Shown here: in pieces, positions 1 through 5,638 of the stretch
Layout: each line of letters starts with the position of its first letter
How positions within the stretch are numbered: the first letter of the stretch is position 1
Assembly: GCA_021794255.1 (NCBI GenBank)
Contig: JAJYRF010000032.1
Coordinates: 1-9,545 of the forward strand
From: a bacterium
GTDB lineage: Bacteria > SZUA-79 > Acidulodesulfobacterales > Acidulodesulfobacteraceae
Length of the DNA: 9,545 bases
Reading direction: 5' to 3'
Made by a program: the position numbers and the translations under genes
The notes under the pieces: generated by a model
The model's database searches: none
Seen by the model: the letters and a program-made list of their open reading frames with translations, nothing else
Told to the model about the DNA's origin: nothing

Positions 1-149
1 ATTGATATTACTCCATTGATATTAATTGATATTAATTAATAATATTTTACAATGTTTGCTATATAAATATCTTACATATACTTTAAATGAAAGTAAATTA
101 AAAATCAACACAAAATTGAAAAAAATTTTCAAATATAAGAATAAAACTA

Positions 150-209
150 TAATTATTGAATAAAATAAATTTAAATTTTTTTATTTTAATTTATTTTATT
201 CAATAATTA
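150..209. repeat. Perfect 22-bp AT inverted repeat
   Basis: Bases 150-171 and 188-209 are exact reverse complements, 22 bp each, with a 16-base spacer. Each arm has only one G:C pair. It could form a long hairpin in RNA or a cruciform in DNA. On the plus strand it is followed by A-rich sequence, so it is not a textbook terminator on either strand. It may help end transcription of the peptidase gene coming from the right. Confidence 0.8.
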
Positions 210-300
210 AAAAAGAAAATAAAAAATCAAATAATAATATAATAAAAAATAATGACTGGATGGAATTTAAACTTTTTCATTTAATTTATTTATTTAACTA

Positions 301-374
301 TATTATTATTATATTATTATTATTATATTATTATTATATTATTATTATATTATTATTATATTATTATATTATTA
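301..374. repeat. (TTA)n tandem array
   Basis: About 74 bases consist of TTA/ATT triplets, interrupted at regular intervals by an extra TA. This gives repeat blocks of about 11 bases (lengths 11, 14, 11, 11, 11, 8). It is a microsatellite-like tract expected to vary in length by replication slippage. It contains no spacers and is not a CRISPR array. Confidence 0.85.
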
Positions 375-416
375 AAATTATTAAATAAATTTTATTCAAT
401 ATATCGTAAATTTTAT

Positions 417-1640
417 TCAATACATCGGACATCGGCTGATTTTATCTTTTTTAATCGTTGTTAAAACTTCCGCTCCGTCTTTAGCAACTAAACACATATC
501 TTCAATTCTTACTCCGCCGAATCCCTCAATGTAAACGCCGGGTTCAATGGTAAAAACCATCCCTTCTTGAATAATATCTTCATTTTTAAACGACACATAA
601 GGATATTCATGTATATCAAGTCCTACTCCATGTCCAAGCGAATGGATAAAATATTGTCCATATCCTTTTTTGTCAATATAATCCCTTGCTATCTTATCTA
701 ATTCACAAAATTTAAGCCCCGGTTTTATACTTGATATAGCTAATTGCTGAGCAGCATAAACCGTTTCATATATATCGCTAAATTTTCTACCGGGAGTTCC
801 AAAAAACAAAGTAATAGTTTCGTCACTGTTGTAATGATTATATTTGGCGCCGAAATCGCATAATAGTATATTGTCTTTACCGTCATTTATAATATTGTTA
901 TCTAAAGGTATACCATGAGGCATAGCGGAACGCTCTGCTTTAAGAACAATAGTTTCAAATGCTGCATCTTCGGAACTGCCGAAATTTAAAAGATTAATTC
1001 TGTAATTATTAGCAACATCTAATTCTGTAATTTTTTTCCCTGAAATATAATTTTCGGCAATATTTTTAATTGCATAAGACATTGATTGTTCTGCGATAGA
1101 TATAGCTTTTTTTATATTTTTAATTTCTTCTTCTGTTTTAAGACATCTTAATTTTAACATAAGATTATGTGCGGGCATAAGTTTAAAATCTTTTAGTTCT
1201 TTTTTAAATCCAAGATATTCTTCATAAGTAAAATATAGAGATTCAAAAAGAATAATGTTTTTCGATTTTAATTTAAACTCTGATTTTAAATTTGAGGCTA
1301 TATCTTTATAAGGTTCTTTAAAATATTTTACATTTATTATATTTTTGTTTTTATAATTTTGAATATGATTTATATCGGCATTATTAATATTATTATATTT
1401 ATCATAATTATTTCTATTATTATAGCCTGTGGTGTTATTATCCATTTCATTAACTGCCCTTTCATAATATCTTCCGTCAACATATAAATTGGCAACGCCG
1501 TTTTTTGACATAAAAAGGTAGCAGTCTTCACCTGAATATCCTGTAATATAAAAAACATTAGAGGGATGTTTTATTAAAATCCCCTCGGCTTGTTTTGAAT
1601 TTATCAAATTACAAATATTACTTCTATTGTTTAAACCCAT
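417..1640 (-). CDS. M24B family Xaa-Pro aminopeptidase/dipeptidase
   Basis: A cytoplasmic metallopeptidase that cleaves peptides next to proline. Residues 1-150 match the creatinase-type N-terminal domain, and residues 170-400 the pita-bread catalytic domain. All five metal ligands are visible: D262 (in CDFGA), D273 (in NSDETIT), H337 (in HSLGHGVGLDIHE), E366 (in TIEPG) and E380 (in GGVRIED), so the enzyme should be active. At 407 residues it is longer than the usual 350-370, because residues about 66-101 form an Asn-rich low-complexity insert. The start is supported by GGGG six bases before the ATG, inside a triple GGTTAAAA repeat (1641-1666), and by a good promoter at 1681-1709. There is no signal peptide. 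The gene stands alone, divergent from the TPR gene. Aminopeptidase P and prolidase cannot be told apart from sequence alone. Confidence 0.93.
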   Translation of the reverse strand: MGLNNRSNICNLINSKQAEGILIKHPSNVFYITGYSGEDCYLFMSKNGVANLYVDGRYYERAVNEMDNNTTGYNNRNNYDKYNNINNADINHIQNYKNKNIINVKYFKEPYKDIASNLKSEFKLKSKNIILFESLYFTYEEYLGFKKELKDFKLMPAHNLMLKLRCLKTEEEIKNIKKAISIAEQSMSYAIKNIAENYISGKKITELDVANNYRINLLNFGSSEDAAFETIVLKAERSAMPHGIPLDNNIINDGKDNILLCDFGAKYNHYNSDETITLFFGTPGRKFSDIYETVYAAQQLAISSIKPGLKFCELDKIARDYIDKKGYGQYFIHSLGHGVGLDIHEYPYVSFKNEDIIQEGMVFTIEPGVYIEGFGGVRIEDMCLVAKDGAEVLTTIKKDKISRCPMY

Positions 1641-1680
1641 TTTTAACCCCTTTTAACCTTTTAACCCGCGATTAACTTAA

Positions 1681-1709
1681 ATTGTACTCTCTTATTTTAT
1701 TCAAGTCAA
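1681..1709 (-). promoter_or_regulatory. Sigma70-type promoter of the M24B peptidase gene
   Basis: Read on the minus strand: -35 TTGACT (1704-1709), a 17-base spacer, and -10 TACAAT (1681-1686). Transcription would begin about 35 bases upstream of the ATG. Both boxes are one base from consensus and the spacing is ideal. Confidence 0.7.
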
Positions 1710-1785
1710 TTGTAGAGGACTAATACAATAACAATATAAGGAAACTTCATGAGTACCGTCAGGACAGTATATTAATTTTAACCAA

Positions 1786-1828
1786 AGGTGACATTTTTAC
1801 TTTGGTAATAGGTGACATTTTTACTTTG
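1786..1828. repeat. Two perfect 19-bp direct repeats, probable IS-end remnant
   Basis: AGGTGACATTTTTACTTTG occurs at 1786-1804 and 1810-1828 (24-base period), followed by the related CCTTGACATTTTGGG. A 7-bp inverted pair, ACCAAAG (1781-1787) and CTTTGGT (1800-1806), overlaps the first copy. Closely spaced GTGACATTTTT-type subterminal repeats are a feature of the ends of some DDE-transposase insertion sequences. No transposase gene is present in the window, so this would be a solo end. The IS assignment is inference. A regulatory iteron for the adjacent TPR promoter is the alternative. Confidence 0.55.
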
Positions 1829-1851
1829 CCTTGACATTTTGGGCTGTTGAC

Positions 1852-1879
1852 TTGACATTCACAAATGTTGCCTTATAAT
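1852..1879 (+). promoter_or_regulatory. Consensus sigma70 promoter of the TPR gene
   Basis: TTGACA (1852-1857), a 16-base spacer, and TATAAT (1874-1879): both boxes match the consensus exactly. Transcription would start near 1886, giving a leader of about 70 bases before the ATG at 1956. This is the strongest promoter visible in the window. Confidence 0.8.
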
Positions 1880-1955
1880 ATATTATGTGGATAGAGTAAA
1901 CTAATATTAAATTAAAAAATAAATTTATTTAATAAGTAATAAGGAGGATGGAGAA

Positions 1956-2849
1956 ATGATTAACAAGATTACGTTATTAGTTTTAGCGTTTACTTTTATA
2001 TTTGTCTTTGCAGTTAAGGCTTACGCCTATGATTCTGTAATTAATCAGTGTTTTAGCCGCATTGACTCTCAGTCTTATGTAGCCGCAAAAAAGTTGGGAC
2101 TCATGGCAGTACAAAACAATTATAAAAGTTTCAATGCTCGTTTATGTCTTGGAGAAGCTAATGAAAATCTTGGCAACTATAAAACCGCAATCAGCGAGTT
2201 TAGTTTTGCGATTCCTGCTGCTAATAGTGAAACAAGGAAGATGCTTGTTTATAACTGGGTAGGCACGGCGTATCATAATATAGGAAATCAAAGAGAAGCT
2301 TTTAAGTACGACTCAGAATCGCTTGCACTCGCGAGAAGAGTTAATAATACAGGCCTTGAGAGCAACGATTTAAATAATATAGGAACGATATATTTATCTG
2401 AAGGCAACTATACAAAGGCTCTTCATTATTATAAAGTATCTTTACCTTTGCATGTGACTGCGAGCGGATTAGCTGTTACCTACGGTAATATAGGCGCGGC
2501 TTATTATGGAATGGGGAATTGCTCCGAAGCCGTACAATATCAAACGAAGGCGCTAAATTTGCTAAATTCGGAAAAAAACAAGGGCAGCGGAGATTATTAT
2601 GTAACTGCGGTGAATCTTATAAATATCGGCGGCGATTTTATATGTACTAAAAATTACTCCAGGGCTAAAGTTGATATTACAGAAGGACTCACAATGATGA
2701 AAAAGATAGGTGCTAAAAAATGGATAGCGACAGCTTATAGATATTTGGGCAGACTTTATAGAAGCGAAGGCAATAATAAAAAATCTTTATTCTATTACAG
2801 AAAGTCTCACAAAATGTTTAACGCTATCGGAATTTCCGGGAGAGCGTAA
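1956..2849 (+). CDS. Exported tetratricopeptide-repeat protein
   Basis: A 297-residue protein with an N-terminal signal peptide (Lys4, hydrophobic residues 5-20) and a probable signal peptidase I site after A22-Y23-A24. About six TPR units follow (roughly 58-91, 98-131, 138-171, 174-207, 217-250, 258-291), with typical motifs such as NNIGTIYLSEGNYTKALHYY and GRLYRSEGNNKKSLFYYRKS. There is no catalytic, kinase or HTH domain, so it is probably an exported (periplasmic or surface) protein-protein interaction scaffold with unknown partners. The start is decided by a near-perfect AAGGAGG (1941-1947) eight bases before the ATG, with a consensus promoter upstream. It is the only plus-strand gene and appears less A/T-biased in codon use than its neighbours. 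With the IS-like repeats upstream this suggests transfer, although that is inference. Confidence 0.88.
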   Translation: MINKITLLVLAFTFIFVFAVKAYAYDSVINQCFSRIDSQSYVAAKKLGLMAVQNNYKSFNARLCLGEANENLGNYKTAISEFSFAIPAANSETRKMLVYNWVGTAYHNIGNQREAFKYDSESLALARRVNNTGLESNDLNNIGTIYLSEGNYTKALHYYKVSLPLHVTASGLAVTYGNIGAAYYGMGNCSEAVQYQTKALNLLNSEKNKGSGDYYVTAVNLINIGGDFICTKNYSRAKVDITEGLTMMKKIGAKKWIATAYRYLGRLYRSEGNNKKSLFYYRKSHKMFNAIGISGRA

Positions 2850-2933
2850 GATTCTCTTATTATGATAAACAAAATAAAAGAAACCATAAAAGCAGATAGG
2901 TTATAAAATAAAAACCATTACAGAATTAGAATA

Positions 2934-3090
2934 TAGAATAAGAAATAGAATAAGAAATAGAATAAGAATGTAGAATGTAGAATTAGAAATAGAATGTAGA
3001 ATAATTACCTCAATTTATTTTTTTTATAGTTTAGTTTATTAATTGAGAGCCGTTTAAGCTATAAAGCAAAATTATTCTACATTCTATTTC
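2934..3090. repeat. Purine tandem repeat with 21-bp inverted copy
   Basis: The 12-base unit TAGAATAAGAAA runs nearly three times (2934-2968), then decays into TGTAGAA/TTAGAAA variants up to 3004. Bases 2986-3006 are exactly reverse-complementary to 3070-3090 (21 bp), enclosing a smaller stem CTCAATT (3009-3015) with AATTGAG (3041-3047). It sits between two converging genes (TPR ending 2849, small TPR ending 3116), so the RNA from either strand could fold here. A bidirectional terminator or a small palindromic mobile repeat are both possible. Confidence 0.65.
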
Positions 3091-3115
3091 CATCTATTTC
3101 TGCTGAGTTGGAAAA

Positions 3116-3373
3116 TTAAACTGATTTTACGTACTTTGTTTTATAAATATCAATTTTACCAAGCAAATTATTAAATAAATTAATTTTAGCGGCAATAGCT
3201 TCTTTCTTTTTATTTTTTTCGCTTAATATTAAGTTTTGCATATCTTTAATTTTATCTATAAAGTCTGCATCAAGAGGATTTTCTTTTAACATATCTATAT
3301 AAATATTAAGCGCCTGGTCATAATGCCCTTGAGATTCGTAAATTTCAGCAAATGTTTTAGTTTTCTGTTCCAT
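3116..3373 (-). CDS. Small TPR-containing protein, function unknown
   Basis: An 85-residue, Lys-rich cytoplasmic protein. Residues 5-38 form one recognisable TPR unit (FAEIYESQGHYDQALNIYID..NPLDADF), and the rest is predicted helical, possibly coiled coil (EKNKKKEAIAAKINLFNNLL). No signal peptide or membrane segment is seen. No clear Shine-Dalgarno precedes the ATG, and the nearby ATG at 3384-3386 is out of frame, so the start is the least certain part. It lies 149 bases downstream of aroB on the same strand and could be read from the aroB transcript. Short single-TPR proteins of this kind are common and have no assigned role. A partner-binding or adaptor function would be inference. Confidence 0.7.
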   Translation of the reverse strand: MEQKTKTFAEIYESQGHYDQALNIYIDMLKENPLDADFIDKIKDMQNLILSEKNKKKEAIAAKINLFNNLLGKIDIYKTKYVKSV

Positions 3374-3522
3374 AGTTTTGTACCATAATTTTATTTGTTT
3401 TTTTATTAAAATTAATTATTTTTATTGTTTATCATAATTTAATCATAGAATATTTATTTAATTTATATTTTTAATTTATTTAAATATTAAGCAACTTAAT
3501 TCTTATTTAATTAAATATAATT

Positions 3523-4608
3523 TTATTGCAGCAAATCTTTTAAAAATTTATAAATAAATGCAAAGTCAAGTTTTTCAAATTTAAAACTTCCTATGCCGTT
3601 AATCAAAACAAATTTAATTGATTTATCTTCTACTTTTTTATCAAGTTTCATCGCATTTATATATTCTTCAGAACTAAATTTCGGAATTTCTATAGGAAGT
3701 TCCGAGTTTTTAATCAGCATTTCAAGCCTATCAACTGTTTCATCGCCACAAAGATTTAATTCTTTGGATAATTTAGATGCAAACATCATTCCTATAGAAA
3801 TAGCTTCTCCGTGTTTTATATTACCGTAATTATAAAGAGTTTCTATCGCATGCCCGAGACTATGTCCAAAATTTAAAACGGATCTAAATCCACTTTCTTT
3901 TTCATCTTTATTCACAACATCTGCTTTTATTGAACAAGATCTTTCAATTATATGTATTAAAGATCGTTTATCTTTTAACATTATTTTATCAAGATTGTTC
4001 TCAAGATACAAGAATAAATCTTTATCAAGAACAGTGCCGTATTTTATAACTTCTGCAAAACCATTTTTTAGTTCTCTGTTATCTAAAGAATCAAGAAAAT
4101 CAACATCAATAATTACAATTTTCGGCTGATAAAAAGCTCCTATCAGATTTTTTCCTAAAGGATGGTCAATGCCGGTTTTCCCCCCGACGGAAGAATCTAC
4201 ATCAGATAGAAGCGTAGTAGGAATTTGTACAAAATTAATGCCCCGCAAATAAGAAGCAGCGGCATATCCTGCAAGATCTCCTATTACTCCGCCGCCAAAC
4301 GCAATTATATAATCGGTTCTTTCAAATTTGTTTCTGATTAATTCATCGTAAACATATGATAAATATTTAATGCTTTTAGCGCTCTCGCCGTCGGGAAGAA
4401 CTATAAAAACCGGTTCAATGCCGGCGCTATTTAATAAATTGCCGATTGAAAAGCCATATAAATCATTGACGGTTTTACAGGTGATAATACATACTCTTTT
4501 TTTAATTCCGATAGATTCTAAAATAGCTCCGATAGGAATATTTGAATTAATTAATACGTCATAGCTTGCATCTTTTGCCGAATGAGACAAATCTACTTTT
4601 ATTTTCAT
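3523..4608 (-). CDS. aroB: 3-dehydroquinate synthase
   Basis: Catalyses step two of the shikimate pathway, DAHP to 3-dehydroquinate, using NAD+ and a divalent metal (usually zinc) in the cytoplasm. It has the usual length (361 residues) and all hallmark motifs: LPDGESAKS (71-79), the NAD-binding FGGGVIGDLAGY (104-115), IPTTLLSDVDSSVGGKTGI (129-147) with K144, and LGKNLIGAFYQP. The metal ligands are E186 (GFAEVIKYG), H249 (NFGHSLGHAIE) and H266 (KHGEAIS). The start MKIKVD fits the family, but there is no Shine-Dalgarno. The start region (4592-4624) is perfectly duplicated at 4657-4689, creating a short upstream ORF. No other aro gene is adjacent; the small TPR gene follows at 149 bases. Confidence 0.97.
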   Translation of the reverse strand: MKIKVDLSHSAKDASYDVLINSNIPIGAILESIGIKKRVCIITCKTVNDLYGFSIGNLLNSAGIEPVFIVLPDGESAKSIKYLSYVYDELIRNKFERTDYIIAFGGGVIGDLAGYAAASYLRGINFVQIPTTLLSDVDSSVGGKTGIDHPLGKNLIGAFYQPKIVIIDVDFLDSLDNRELKNGFAEVIKYGTVLDKDLFLYLENNLDKIMLKDKRSLIHIIERSCSIKADVVNKDEKESGFRSVLNFGHSLGHAIETLYNYGNIKHGEAISIGMMFASKLSKELNLCGDETVDRLEMLIKNSELPIEIPKFSSEEYINAMKLDKKVEDKSIKFVLINGIGSFKFEKLDFAFIYKFLKDLLQ

Positions 4609-4689
4609 ATTATTGTTAATAATTCTAATTATTATTATGTTCCAATAAAAAATGATTCTACTTTTATTTTCATATTATTGTTAATAATT
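4592..4689. repeat. aroB: Perfect 33-bp direct repeat covering the aroB start
   Basis: Bases 4592-4624 and 4657-4689 are identical over 33 bases, 65 bases apart. The gene-proximal copy contains the aroB ATG and its first five and a half codons plus the sequence just upstream. The distal copy is a duplicate in the leader. Each copy carries the imperfect palindrome ATTATTGTTAATAAT just upstream of its ATG. Confidence 0.9.
4635..4673 (-). CDS. Possible 12-codon upstream ORF of aroB
   Basis: The distal copy of the duplicated start reads MKIKVESFFIGT then TAA, and stops 26 bases before the aroB ATG. Its initiation region is identical to that of aroB over 17 bases upstream of the ATG, so if aroB starts without a Shine-Dalgarno, this ORF should start equally well. 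It is out of frame with aroB (offset 65). It may be a chance product of the duplication or may act as a translational leader; there is no run of regulatory codons for an aromatic amino acid (only two Phe). Confidence 0.3.
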   Translation of the reverse strand: MKIKVESFFIGT

Positions 4690-4814
4690 ACAATATAACA
4701 ATATAAAAAAGATTAATAAAAATTTAAGACTTTTTCTAAAATTTTTTAAAAGAAATTTTTTATTTTATTAACTCCTAATCCACTCTTATAGTTGTTTGGC
4801 TTTACCATAACATT

Positions 4815-4830
4815 TTATGATGCATCATAA
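4815..4830. promoter_or_regulatory. 16-bp perfect palindrome downstream of DUF779 gene
   Basis: TTATGATGCATCATAA is a perfect palindrome with no spacer, 25 bases past the DUF779 stop codon and upstream of the aroB leader. The uninterrupted symmetry looks more like a dimeric protein-binding site than an RNA terminator. The binding factor is unknown. Confidence 0.4.
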
Positions 4831-4854
4831 GTATTATTATTAATGAAATAGATT

Positions 4855-5229
4855 TTAATCTGATACTTCCGGAGGTCTAATATTTGCAAACTCTTTATTG
4901 GTAAGTAGTCTTGATTTAGCTATAAAACGTATCCCGAGAGGAATTTCTAATGAAAAACTAGAACCTCTGCCTTTAATTATATCAATAGTTAAATGCATAT
5001 TCTTATAATATTCAAATTGGTCGGCAGCCATATAAAATTTGCAGCCATGTATTTCGCCAAGCATTAAATCTCTGCTTCCTATGATAAAATCACCGGTGGC
5101 AAAACACATTGGGGAAGAGCCGTCACAACAGCCTCCACTTTGATGAAACATTAATTCTCCATGTTTTTCTCTTAGCCTGTCAATTATTTTTTTAGCTTCT
5201 TCAGTTATTGATATGCGCTCAAAATACAT
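4855..5229 (-). CDS. DUF779 protein, partner of aldehyde dehydrogenase
   Basis: A 124-residue cytoplasmic protein of the DUF779 family (Pfam PF05610). Diagnostic features are the cysteine-rich HQSGGCCDGSSPMC (29-42, Cys34, Cys35, Cys42) and the C-terminal SLEIPLGIRFIAKSRLLT. DUF779 genes are repeatedly found beside acetaldehyde/aldehyde dehydrogenases (for example Rv0459 beside Rv0458 in Mycobacterium tuberculosis). That pattern holds here: the dehydrogenase is the next gene upstream on the same strand, 409 bases away. The conserved cysteines suggest metal or thiol chemistry, perhaps supporting the dehydrogenase, but the biochemical role is not established. AAAGGG about 11 bases before the ATG is a weak, distant Shine-Dalgarno. 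No good promoter was found just upstream. Confidence 0.9.
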   Translation of the reverse strand: MYFERISITEEAKKIIDRLREKHGELMFHQSGGCCDGSSPMCFATGDFIIGSRDLMLGEIHGCKFYMAADQFEYYKNMHLTIDIIKGRGSSFSLEIPLGIRFIAKSRLLTNKEFANIRPPEVSD

Positions 5230-5638
5230 AATATTTTTTACCCTTTTATTGACAATCCGCAGACCAAGACCCTTCTATTTAATTTTAATTAATTATTAGC
5301 TTCCTTAAATCATCGTTAGAAACTATTAAAGTTGCTTCAGTTATTAAAGTATACAATAAATATTAGATTCCCGCTTTCGCGGAAATGACGCCCGTTGGGT
5401 TAAAATTAAATTCTCTAAAAGTCATTCCTGCGAAAGCGGGAAAGTTCTCAAGTAGAAACACACGCCGTTTCTGTTCGCGAGGCTGCAAGCCATATAAACG
5501 CATGCCATTTATGGCGAAGCCATCACCCAGAAAAAGAAGCTTATTTTTTAAACGGAACAAACTGCATCAAATCTGCCCATTATTTATGTTCTTATATTCT
5601 TGTATATATCTATCTTACCATATTTTTGCTTCTTTTGG
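5230..5638. other. Intergenic region carrying a dispersed repeat
   Basis: The gap between the dehydrogenase and its DUF779 partner is largely occupied by a GC-richer repeat element (about 5366-5560). The flanks (5230-5365 and 5561-5638) are AT-rich like the genome, with nothing recognisable. Open frames cross the element on both strands but are not genes. Confidence 0.7.
5366..5560. mobile_element. GC-rich dispersed palindromic repeat (MITE/REP-like)
   Basis: Arms 5368-5389 and 5421-5442 are inverted repeats (20 of 22 match) of the TTCCCGCTTTCGC..GAATGAC type known as dispersed intergenic repeats in many proteobacteria. Further small hairpins follow: GGCT-GCA-AGCC (5481-5491) and ATGGC-GAA-GCCAT (5511-5523). 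The composition is far richer in GC than the surroundings. The minus-strand frame through it reads QKRRVFLLENFPAFAGMT and ends in SAKAGI, the typical spurious peptide of such repeats, so no protein is called. The large hairpin may weaken or end read-through from the dehydrogenase into the DUF779 gene. The outer boundaries are approximate. Confidence 0.65.

Larger units (their letters stand above)
1..416. other. AT-only intergenic region with simple repeats
   Basis: No coding region is supported here. The stretch holds three copies of ATTGATATTA (1-10, 15-24, 25-34) cut by the window edge, a long perfect inverted repeat (150-209), a (TTA)n-type array (301-374), and a 16-base near-duplicate of the peptidase gene end (391-406 against 412-427, one mismatch). 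It lies downstream of the peptidase gene, so transcription of that gene probably ends here, but there is no GC-rich terminator stem. Confidence 0.7.
1641..1955. other. Divergent promoter region with IS-like repeats
   Basis: This 315-bp gap between two divergent genes holds a minus-strand promoter for the peptidase (1681-1709), a pair of 19-bp direct repeats (1786-1828), a further TTGACA at 1831, and a consensus plus-strand promoter for the TPR gene (1852-1879). No ORF of useful size is seen. It is less AT-skewed than the other spacers, fitting an imported or mobile-element-derived middle part. Confidence 0.7.

Noticed and set aside
301..374. CRISPR-like regular repeats
   Set aside because: The units are continuous TTA triplets with no unique spacers.
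1370..1558. 62-residue minus-strand ORF
   Set aside because: It lies wholly inside the M24B peptidase gene in another frame; the composition is a by-product of the ATT-rich insert.
3593..4564. Plus-strand ORFs of 78 and 64 residues
   Set aside because: They are antisense to aroB and lack any supporting signal.
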